DNA of 64,000 nt from contig OX375883.1 in the NCBI GenBank assembly GCA_947359465.1, positions 94,810,293 through 94,874,292 of the forward strand, in the 5' to 3' direction. This document shows positions 1-9,590 of this stretch, piece by piece (the stretch's first letter is position 1; every line of letters begins with the position of its first letter). Source of the stretch: Metellina segmentata. Its lineage: Eukaryota > Arthropoda > Arachnida > Araneae > Tetragnathidae. A program made the position numbers and the translations under genes. The notes under the pieces were generated by a model, which worked only from the letters and a program-made list of their open reading frames with translations, ran no database searches and was not told where the DNA came from.

Positions 1-17
1 AGTGTTTTGTGTGAAGT

Positions 18-119
18 ATTCCCATAGAAATTAACGTGCTGCCGAGCGAAATGGGAGGGGTCTTTGTAATTTCAAAGCTCCCTATCCAAGTTCTCAGGCG
101 ATGTAATTTCTATGGGAAT
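18..119. repeat. 16-bp inverted repeat (dyad) inside the monomer
   Basis: The left arm attcccatagaaatta (18-33) is the exact reverse complement of the right arm taatttctatgggaat (104-119), with 70 bp between. The pairing does not extend on either side. Because the array is tandem, the same arms also face each other across the monomer junction, giving an alternative 78-bp dyad with a 46-bp loop. In monomers with ctaaggg at the right arm one pair is lost. The arms could reflect a protein-binding dyad, cruciform potential, or descent from a small terminal-inverted-repeat element; the sequence does not decide between these. Confidence 0.9.
53..82 (+). other. Short hairpin in the dyad spacer
   Basis: gggag (53-57) can pair with ctccc (78-82) and ctttg (62-66) with caaag (73-77), leaving a 6-base loop taattt and a 4-base one-sided bulge gggt. 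In copies with A at 83 the lower stem gains a T-A pair. This hairpin sits in the middle of the 18-119 dyad, so a transcript or extruded strand could form two nested stems. It is a predicted structure only. The 149-bp ggggg variants enlarge the bulge by one base. Confidence 0.6.
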
Positions 120-1776
120 GAAAAGGTATTTGACTGAGATGTGGGGAGAGTGTTTTGTGTGAAGTAATCCCATAGAAATTAACGTGCTGCCGAGCGAAAT
201 GGGAGGGGTCTTTGTAATTTCAAAGCTCCCAATCCAAGTTCTCAGGCGATGTAATTTCTAAGGGAATGAAAAGGTATTTGACTGAGATGTGGGGAGAGTG
301 TTTTGTGTGAAGTATTCCCATAGAAATTAACGTGCTGCCGAGCGAAATGGGAGGGGTCTTTGTAATTTCAAAGCTCCCAATCCAAGTTCTCAGGCGATGT
401 AATTTCTATGGGAATGAAAAGGTATTTGACTGAGATGTGGGGAGAGTGTTTTGTGTGAAGTATTCCCATAGAAATAAACGTGCAGCCGAGCGAAATGGGA
501 GGGGTCTTTGTAATTTCAAAGCTCCCAATCCAAGTTCTCAGGCGATGTAATTTCTAAGGGAATGAAAAGGTATTTGACTGAGATGTGGGGACAGTGTTTT
601 GTGTGAAGTATTCCCATAGAAATTACCGTGTTGCCGAGCGAAATGGGAGGGGTCTTTGTAATTTCAAAGCTCCCAATCCAAGTTCTCAGGCGATGTAATT
701 TCTAAGGGAATGAAAAGGTATTTGACTGAGATGTGGGGAGAGTGTTTTGTGTGAAGTATTCCCATAGAAATTAACGTGCTGCCGAGCGAAATGGGAGGGG
801 TCTTTGTAATTTCAAAGCTCCCAATCCAAGTTCTCAGGCGATGTAATTTCTATGGGAATGAAAAGGTATTTGACTGAGATGTGGGGAGAGTGTTTTGTGT
901 GAAGTATTCCCATAGAAATTAACGTGCTGCCGAGCGAAATGGGAGGGGTCTTTGTAATTTCAAAGCTCCCAATCCAAGTTCTCAGGCGATGTAATTTCTA
1001 AGGGAATGAAAAGGTATTTGACTGAGATGTGGGGAGAGTGTTTTGTGTGAAGTATTCCCATAGAAATTAACGTGCTGCCGAGCGAAATGGGAGGGGTCTT
1101 TGTAATTTCAAAGCTCCCTATCCAAGTTCTCAGGCGATGTAATTTCTATGGGAATGAAAGGGTATTTGACTGAGATGTGGGGAGAGTGTTTTATGTGAAG
1201 TATTCCCATAGAAATTAACGTGCTGCCGAGTGAAATGGGAGGGGTCTTTGTAATTTCAAAGCTCCCAATCCAAGTTCTCAGGCGATGTAATTTCTAAGGG
1301 AATGAAAATTATTTGACTGAGATGTGGGGAGAGTATTTTGTGTGAAGTATTCCCATAGAAATTAACGTGCTGCCGAGCGAAATGGGAGGGGGTCTTTGTA
1401 ATTTCAAAGCTCCCAATCCAAGCTCTCAGGCGATGTAATTTCTAAGGGAATGAAAAGGTATTTGACTGAGATGTGGGGAGAGTGTTTTGTGTGAAGTAAT
1501 CCTATAGAAATTAACGTGCTGACGAGCGAAATGGGAGGGGTCTTTGTAATTTCAAAGCTCCCAATCCAAGTTCTCAGGCGATGTAATTTCTAAGGGAATG
1601 AAAAGGTATTTGACTGAGATGTGGGGAGAGTGTTTTGTGTGAAGTATTCCCATAGAAATTAACGTGCTGCCGAGCGAAATGGGAGGGGTCTTTGTAATTT
1701 CAAAGCTCCCAATCCAAGTTCTCAGGCGATGTAATTTCTATGGGAATGAAAAGGTATTTGACTGAGATGTGGGGAG

Positions 1777-3256
1777 AGTGTTTTGTGTGAAGTATTCCCA
1801 TAGAAATAAACGTGCAGCCGAGCGAAATGGGAGGGGTCTTTGTAATTTCAAAGCTCCCAATCCAAGTTCTCAGGCGATGTAATTTCCATGGGAATGAAAA
1901 GGTATTTGACTGAGATGTGGGGAGAGTGTTTTCTGTAAAGTATTCCCATAGAAATTAACGTGCTGCCGAGCGAAATGGGAGGGGTCTTTGTAATTTCAAA
2001 GCTCCCAATCCAAGTTCTCAGGCGATGTAATTTCTATGGGAATGAAAAGGTATTTGACTGAGATGTGGGGAGAGTATTTTGTGTGAAGTATTCCCATAGA
2101 AATTAACGTGCTGCCTAGCGAAATGGGAGGGGTCTTTGTAATTTTAAAGCTCCCAATCCAAGTTCTCAGGCGATGTAATTTCTAAGGGAATGAAAAGGTA
2201 TTTGACTGAGATGTGGGGAGAGTGTTTTGTGTGAAGTATTCCCATAGAAATTAACGTGCCGCCGAGCGAAATGGGAGGGGTCTTTGTAATTTTAAAGCTC
2301 CCAATCCAAGTTCTCAGGCGATGTAATTTCTATGGGAATGAAAAGGTATTTGACTGAGATGTGGGGAGAGTGTTTTGTGTGAAGTATTCCCATAGAAATT
2401 AACGTGCTGCCGAGCGAAATGGGAGGGGTCTTTGTAATTTCAAAGCTCCCAATCCAAGTTCTCAGGCGATGTAATTTCTATGGGAATGAAAAGGTATTTG
2501 ACTGAGATGTGGGGAGAGTATTTTGTGTGAAGTATTCCCATAGAAATAAACGTGCAGCCGAGCGAAATGGGAGGGGTCTTTGTAATTTCAAAGCTCCCAA
2601 TCCAAGTTCTCAGGCGATGTAATTTCCATGGGAATGAAAAGGTATTTGACTGAGATGTGGGGAGAGTGTTTTGTGTAAAGTATTCCCATAGAAATTAACG
2701 TGCTGCCGAGCGAAATGGGAGGGGTCTTTGTAATTTCAAAGCTCCCAATCCAAGTTCTCAGGCGATGTAATTTCTATGGGAATGAAAAGGTATTTGACTG
2801 AGATGTGGGGAGAGTATTTTGTGTGAAGTATTCCCATAGAAATTAACGTGCTGCCTAGCGAAATGGGAGGGGTCTTTGTAATTTTAAAGCTCCCAATCCA
2901 AGTTCTCAGGCGATGTAATTTCTAAGGGAATGAAAAGGTATTTGACTGAGATGTGGGGAGAGTGTTTTGTGTGAAGTATTCCCATAGAAATTAACGTGCC
3001 GCCGAGCGAAATGGGAGGGGTCTTTGTAATTTTAAAGCTCCCAATCCAAGTTCTCAGGCGATGTAATTTCTATGGGAATGAAAAGGTATTTGACTGAGAT
3101 GTGGGGAGAGTGTTTTGTGTGAAGTATTCCCATAGAAATTAACGTGCTGCCGAGCGAAATGGGAGGGGTCTTTGTAATTTCAAAGCTCCCAATCCAAGTT
3201 CTCAGGCGATGTAATTTCTATGGGAATGAAAAGGTATTTGACTGAGATGTGGGGAG
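1777..3256 (+). repeat. Tandem duplication of 5 monomers (740 bp) inside block A
   Basis: The units 1777-2516 and 2517-3256 share their marker series at an offset of 740 bp: aaataaacgtgcag at about 1803 and 2543, ttccatggg following each, gtaaag at the next monomer start, and ctgcctagcg at 2111 and 2851. A third ctgcctagcg at 3295 is only 3 monomers further on, so the next unit is shorter. One difference is ttctgtaaag near 1931 against ttgtgtaaag in the second unit. Confidence 0.8.
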
Positions 3257-4144
3257 AGTATTTTGTGTGAAGTATTCCCATAGAAATTAACGTGCTGCCT
3301 AGCGAAATGGGAGGGGTCTTTGTAATTTTAAAGCTCCCAATCCAAGTTCTCAGGCGATGTAATTTCTATGGGAATGAAAAGGTATTTGACTGAGATGTGG
3401 GGAGAGTGTTTTGTGTGAAGTATTCCCATAGAAATTAACGTGCCGCCGAGCGAAATGGGAGGGGTCTTTGTAATTTCAAAGCTCCCAATCCAAGTTCTTA
3501 GGCGATGTAATTTCTATCGGAATGAAAAGGTATTTGACTGAGATGTGGGGAGAGTGTTTTGTGTGAAGTATTCCCATAGAAATTAACGTGCTGCCGAGCG
3601 AAATGGTAGGGGTCTTCGTAATTTCATAACTCCCAATCCAAGTTCTCAGGCGATGTAATTTCTAAGGGAATGAAAAGGTATTTGACTGAGATGTGGGGAG
3701 AGTGTTTTGTGTGAAGTAATCCCATAGAAATTAACGTGGTGCCGAGCGAAATGGGAGGGGTCTTTGTAATTTCAAAGCTCCCAATCCAAGTTCTCACGCG
3801 ATGTAATTTCTAAGGGAATGAAAAGGTATTTGACTGAGATGTGGGGAGAGTGTTTTGTGTGAAGTATTCCCATAGAAATTAACGTGCTGCCGAGCGAAAT
3901 GGGAGGGGTCTTTGTAATTTCAAAGCTCCCAATCCAAGTTCTAAGGCGATGTAATTTCTATGGGAATGAAAAGGTATTTGACTGAGATGTGGGGAGAGTG
4001 TTTTGTGTGAAGTATTCCCATAGAAATTAACGTGCTGCCGAGCGAAATGGGAGGGGTCTTTGTAATTTCAAAGCTCCCAATCCAAGTTCTCAGGCGATGT
4101 AATTTCTAAGGGAATGAAAAGGTATTTGACTGAGATGTGGGGAG

Positions 4145-5772
4145 AGTGTTTTGTGTGAAGTATTCCCATAGAAATTAACGTGCTGCCGAGCGAAATGGGA
4201 GGGGTCTTTGTAATTTCAAAGCTCCCTATCCAAGTTCTCAGGCGATGTAATTTCTATGGGAATGAAAAGGTATTTGACTGAGATGTGGGGAGAGTGTTTT
4301 GTGTGAAGTAATCCCATAGAAATTAACGTGCTGCCGAGCGAAATGGGAGGGGTCTTTGTAATTTCAAAGCTCCCAATCCAAGTTCTCAGGCGATGTAATT
4401 TCTAAGGGAATGAAAAGGTATTTGACTGAGATGTGGGGAGAGTGTTTTGTGTGAAGTATTCCCATAGAAATTAACGTGCTGCCGAGCGAAATGGGAGGGG
4501 TCTTTGTAATTTCAAAGCTCCCAATCCAAGTTCTCAGGCGATGTAATTTCTATGGGAATGAAAAGGTATTTGACTGAGATGTGGGGAGAGTGTTTTGTGT
4601 GAAGTATTCCCATAGAAATAAACGTGCAGCCGAGCGAAATGGGAGGGGTCTTTGTAATTTCAAAGCTCCCAATCCAAGTTCTCAGGCGATGTAATTTCTA
4701 AGGGAATGAAAAGGTATTTGACTGAGATGTGGGGACAGTGTTTTGTGTGAAGTATTCCCATAGAAATTACCGTGTTGCCGAGCGAAATGGGAGGGGTCTT
4801 TGTAATTTCAAAGCTCCCAATCCAAGTTCTCAGGCGATGTAATTTCTAAGGGAATGAAAAGGTATTTGACTGAGATGTGGGGAGAGTGTTTTGTGTGAAG
4901 TATTCCCATAGAAATTAACGTGCTGCCGAGCGAAATGGGAGGGGTCTTTGTAATTTCAAAGCTCCCAATCCAAGTTCTCAGGCGATGTAATTTCTATGGG
5001 AATGAAAAGGTATTTGACTGAGATGTGGGGAGAGTGTTTTGTGTGAAGTATTCCCATAGAAATTAACGTGCTGCCGAGCGAAATGGGAGGGGTCTTTGTA
5101 ATTTCAAAGCTCCCAATCCAAGTTCTCAGGCGATGTAATTTCTAAGGGAATGAAAAGGTATTTGACTGAGATGTGGGGAGAGTGTTTTGTGTGAAGTATT
5201 CCCATAGAAATTAACGTGCTGCCGAGCGAAATGGGAGGGGTCTTTGTAATTTCAAAGCTCCCTATCCAAGTTCTCAGGCGATGTAATTTCTATGGGAATG
5301 AAAGGGTATTTGACTGAGATGTGGGGAGAGTGTTTTATGTGAAGTATTCCCATAGAAATTAACGTGCTGCCGAGTGAAATGGGAGGGGTCTTTGTAATTT
5401 CAAAGCTCCCAATCCAAGTTCTCAGGCGATGTAATTTCTAAGGGAATGAAAATTATTTGACTGAGATGTGGGGAGAGTATTTTGTGTGAAGTATTCCCAT
5501 AGAAATTAACGTGCTGCCGAGCGAAATGGGAGGGGGTCTTTGTAATTTCAAAGCTCCCAATCCAAGCTCTCAGGCGATGTAATTTCTAAGGGAATGAAAA
5601 GGTATTTGACTGAGATGTGGGGAGAGTGTTTTGTGTGAAGTAATCCTATAGAAATTAACGTGCTGACGAGCGAAATGGGAGGGGTCTTTGTAATTTCAAA
5701 GCTCCCAATCCAAGTTCTCAGGCGATGTAATTTCTAAGGGAATGAAAAGGTATTTGACTGAGATGTGGGGAG
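4145..5772 (+). repeat. Second copy of the start of block A (11 monomers)
   Basis: Markers of 1-1628 recur at an offset of 4144 bp (exactly 28 x 148): ggggacag at 591 and 4735, and taatcctatag at 1497 and 5641. The match ends near 5785, where this copy has taatccc but block A has tattccc (about 1641). The single monomer 5773-5920 resembles monomer 2 and joins this copy to the next one. Confidence 0.85.
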
Positions 5773-5920
5773 AGTGTTTTGTGTGAAGTAATCCCATAGA
5801 AATTAACGTGCTGCCGAGCGAAATGGGAGGGGTCTTTGTAATTTCAAAGCTCCCAATCCAAGTTCTCAGGCGATGTAATTTCTAAGGGAATGAAAAGGTA
5901 TTTGACTGAGATGTGGGGAG

Positions 5921-8900
5921 AGTGTTTTGTGTGAAGTATTCCCATAGAAATTAACGTGCTGCCGAGCGAAATGGGAGGGGTCTTTGTAATTTCAAAGCTC
6001 CCTATCCAAGTTCTCAAGCGATGTAATTTCTATGGGAATGAAAAGGTATTTGACTGAGATGTGGGGAGAGTGTTTTGTGTGAAGTAATCCCATAGAAATT
6101 AACGTGCTGCCGAGCGAAATGGGAGGGGTCTTTGTAATTTCAAAGCTCCCAATCCAAGTTCTCAGGCGATGTAATTTCTAAGGGAATGAAAAGGTATTTG
6201 ACTGAGATGTGGGGAGAGTGTTTTGTGTGAAGTATTCCCATAGAAATTAACGTGCTGCCGAGCGAAATGGGAGGGGTCTTTGTAATTTCAAAGCTCCCAA
6301 TCCAAGTTCTCAGGCGATGTAATTTCTATGGGAATGAAAAGGTATTTGACTGAGATGTGGGGAGAGTGTTTTGTGTGAAGTATTCCCATAGAAATAAACG
6401 TGCAGCCGAGCGAAATGGGAGGGGTCTTTGTAATTTCAAAGCTCCCAATCCAAGTTCTCAGGCGATGTAATTTCTAAGGGAATGAAAAGGTATTTGACTG
6501 AGATGTGGGGACAGTGTTTTGTGTGAAGTATTCCCATAGAAATTACCGTGTTGCCGAGCGAAATGGGAGGGGTCTTTGTAATTTCAAAGCTCCCAATCCA
6601 AGTTCTCAGGCGATGTAATTTCTAAGGGAATGAAAAGGTATTTGACTGAGATGTGGGGAGAGTGTTTTGTGTGAAGTATTCCCATAGAAATTAACGTGCT
6701 GCCGAGCGAAATGGGAGGGGTCTTTGTAATTTCAAAGCTCCCAATCCAAGTTCTCAGGCGATGTAATTTCTATGGGAATGAAAAGGTATTTGACTGAGAT
6801 GTGGGGAGAGTGTTTTGTGTGAAGTATTCCCATAGAAATTAACGTGCTGCCGAGCGAAATGGGAGGGGTCTTTGTAATTTCAAAGCTCCCAATCCAAGTT
6901 CTCAGGCGATGTAATTTCTAAGGGAATGAAAAGGTATTTGACTGAGATGTGGGGAGAGTGTTTTGTGTGAAGTATTCCCATAGAAATTAACGTGCTGCCG
7001 AGCGAAATGGGAGGGGTCTTTGTAATTTCAAAGCTCCCTATCCAAGTTCTCAGGCGATGTAATTTCTATGGGAATGAAAGGGTATTTGACTGAGATGTGG
7101 GGAGAGTGTTTTATGTGAAGTATTCCCATAGAAATTAACGTGCTGCCGAGTGAAATGGGAGGGGTCTTTGTAATTTCAAAGCTCCCAATCCAAGTTCTCA
7201 GGCGATGTAATTTCTAAGGGAATGAAAATTATTTGACTGAGATGTGGGGAGAGTATTTTGTGTGAAGTATTCCCATAGAAATTAACGTGCTGCCGAGCGA
7301 AATGGGAGGGGGTCTTTGTAATTTCAAAGCTCCCAATCCAAGCTCTCAGGCGATGTAATTTCTAAGGGAATGAAAAGGTATTTGACTGAGATGTGGGGAG
7401 AGTGTTTTGTGTGAAGTAATCCTATAGAAATTAACGTGCTGACGAGCGAAATGGGAGGGGTCTTTGTAATTTCAAAGCTCCCAATCCAAGTTCTCAGGCG
7501 ATGTAATTTCTAAGGGAATGAAAAGGTATTTGACTGAGATGTGGGGAGAGTGTTTTGTGTGAAGTATTCCCATAGAAATTAACGTGCTGCCGAGCGAAAT
7601 GGGAGGGGTCTTTGTAATTTCAAAGCTCCCAATCCAAGTTCTCAGGCGATGTAATTTCTATGGGAATGAAAAGGTATTTGACTGAGATGTGGGGAGAGTG
7701 TTTTGTGTGAAGTATTCCCATAGAAATAAACGTGCAGCCGAGCGAAATGGGAGGGGTCTTTGTAATTTCAAAGCTCCCAATCCAAGTTCTCAGGCGATGT
7801 AATTTCCATGGGAATGAAAAGGTATTTGACTGAGATGTGGGGAGAGTGTTTTGTGTAAAGTATTCCCATAGAAATTAACGTGCTGCCGAGCGAAATGGGA
7901 GGGGTCTTTGTAATTTCAAAGCTCCCAATCCAAGTTCTCAGGCGATGTAATTTCTATGGGAATGAAAAGGTATTTGACTGAGATGTGGGGAGAGTATTTT
8001 GTGTGAAGTATTCCCATAGAAATTAACGTGCTGCCTAGCGAAATGGGAGGGGTCTTTGTAATTTTAAAGCTCCCAATCCAAGTTCTCAGGCGATGTAATT
8101 TCTAAGGGAATGAAAAGGTATTTGACTGAGATGTGGGGAGAGTGTTTTGTGTGAAGTATTCCCATAGAAATTAACGTGCCGCCGAGCGAAATGGGAGGGG
8201 TCTTTGTAATTTTAAAGCTCCCAATCCAAGTTCTCAGGCGATGTAATTTCTATGGGAATGAAAAGGTATTTGACTGAGATGTGGGGAGAGTGTTTTGTGT
8301 GAAGTATTCCCATAGAAATTAACGTGCTGCCGAGCGAAATGGGAGGGGTCTTTGTAATTTCAAAGCTCCCAATCCAAGTTCTCAGGCGATGTAATTTCTA
8401 TGGGAATGAAAAGGTATTTGACTGAGATGTGGGGAGAGTATTTTGTGTGAAGTATTCCCATAGAAATAAACGTGCAGCCGAGCGAAATGGGAGGGGTCTT
8501 TGTAATTTCAAAGCTCCCAATCCAAGTTCTCAGGCGATGTAATTTCCATGGGAATGAAAAGGTATTTGACTGAGATGTGGGGAGAGTGTTTTGTGTAAAG
8601 TATTCCCATAGAAATTAACGTGCTGCCGAGCGAAATGGGAGGGGTCTTTGTAATTTCAAAGCTCCCAATCCAAGTTCTCAGGCGATGTAATTTCTATGGG
8701 AATGAAAAGGTATTTGACTGAGATGTGGGGAGAGTATTTTGTGTGAAGTATTCCCATAGAAATTAACGTGCTGCCTAGCGAAATGGGAGGGGTCTTTAAT
8801 TTTAAAGCTCCCAATCCAAGTTCTCAGGCGATGTAATTTCTAAGGGAATGAAAAGGTATTTGACTGAGATGTGGGGAGAGTGTTTTGTGTGAAGTATTCC

Positions 8901-9590
8901 CATAGAAATTAACGTGCCGCCGAGCGAAATGGGAGGGGTCTTTGTAATTTTAAAGCTCCCAATCCAAGTTCTCAGGCGATGTAATTTCTATGGGAATGAA
9001 AAGGTATTTGACTGAGATGTGGGGAGAGTGTTTTGTGTGAAGTATTCCCATAGAAATTAACGTGCTGCCGAGCGAAATGGGAGGGGTCTTTGTAATTTCA
9101 AAGCTCCCAATCCAAGTTCTCAGGCGATGTAATTTCTATGGGAATGAAAAGGTATTTGACTGAGATGTGGGGAGAGTATTTTGTGTGAAGTATTCCCATA
9201 GAAATTAACGTGCTGCCTAGCGAAATGGGAGGGGTCTTTGTAATTTTAAAGCTCCCAATCCAAGTTCTCAGGCGATGTAATTTCTATGGGAATGAAAAGG
9301 TATTTGACTGAGATGTGGGGAGAGTGTTTTGTGTGAAGTATTCCCATAGAAATTAACGTGCCGCCGAGCGAAATGGGAGGGGTCTTTGTAATTTCAAAGC
9401 TCCCAATCCAAGTTCTTAGGCGATGTAATTTCTATCGGAATGAAAAGGTATTTGACTGAGATGTGGGGAGAGTGTTTTGTGTGAAGTATTCCCATAGAAA
9501 TTAACGTGCTGCCGAGCGAAATGGTAGGTGTCTTCGTAATTTCATAACTCCCAATCCAAGTTCTCAGGCGATGTAATTTCTAAGGGAATG
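5921..9590 (+). repeat. Third, longer copy of block A (about 25 monomers)
   Basis: Markers of 1 to about 3670 recur at an offset of 5920 bp, falling to 5918 after a private 2-bp deletion at about 8797: ggggacag at 591 and 6511, and atggtagg at 3603 and 9521. Sampled differences include caagcg near 6016, gtgtaaag for ctgtaaag near 7853, and taggtgtcttcg near 9525 for taggggtcttcg near 3607. The copy stops at about 9590, where it switches back to the gaaaatt monomer seen at 7221. Confidence 0.85.
8791..8810 (+). other. Deletion variant with improved hairpin palindrome
   Basis: Loss of 2 bp from ctttgtaattttaaag leaves ctttaattttaaag, whose 6-base arms ctttaa and ttaaag are exact reverse complements with a 2-base centre. 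The usual copies have a 5-bp stem, and the ttttaaag copies a G-T mismatch. The same variant appears at about 11157-11176 through duplication. With only one origin event, this could be chance. Confidence 0.6.

Larger units (their letters stand above)
1..148 (+). repeat. Reference monomer of the satellite
   Basis: First complete copy, used here for monomer numbering. From left to right it holds a T-rich lead (1-17), left dyad arm (18-33), CpG-containing spacer with accgag-like core (34-50), G-rich tract and hairpin (53-82), spacer (83-103), right dyad arm (104-119), and an A/G-rich tail ending gtggggag (120-148). It differs from the common form at 83 (T instead of A). Consensus composition by hand count is A 41, C 21, G 42, T 44. 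The four CpGs lie near 35, 43, 47 and 99. The AGCT in the aaagctccc stretch is conserved in nearly all copies, so AluI should give a 148-bp ladder. Confidence 0.93.
1..4144 (+). repeat. Left domain, block A (28 monomers)
   Basis: Twenty-eight monomers with a recognisable marker order: taatccc in monomer 2, aaataaacgtgcag near 472, ggggacag at about 591, gaaattaccgtgttg after it, gaaaggg near 1158, gagtgaaatg near 1230, a 147-bp gaaaatt copy near 1306 followed by a 149-bp ggggg copy near 1386, then ctgcctag, tgccgccgag, ttcttagg, tatcgg, taggggtcttcg (near 3606), ggtgccg and cacgcg (near 3797). This order is the reference for the copies downstream. Confidence 0.88.

Noticed and set aside
34..52. 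CENP-B box on the minus strand (ttcgctcggcagcacg)
   Set aside because: Only the ttcg start fits the vertebrate CENP-B consensus; the central A and the CGGG end are absent.
53..82. Rho-independent terminator
   Set aside because: The hairpin is bulged and not followed by a T tract, it recurs in every monomer, and the context is not bacterial.
65..110. 37-bp internal periodicity (tgtaatttc at 65 and 102, a quarter of 148)
   Set aside because: Only this 9-mer matches; comparing 38-74 with 75-111 shows little other identity, so an ancestral 37-mer is not supported.
53..146. G-quadruplex
   Set aside because: The G runs lie at 53-55, 57-60, 114-116 and 143-146. Only two are close together, so a standard four-run motif with short loops is not met.
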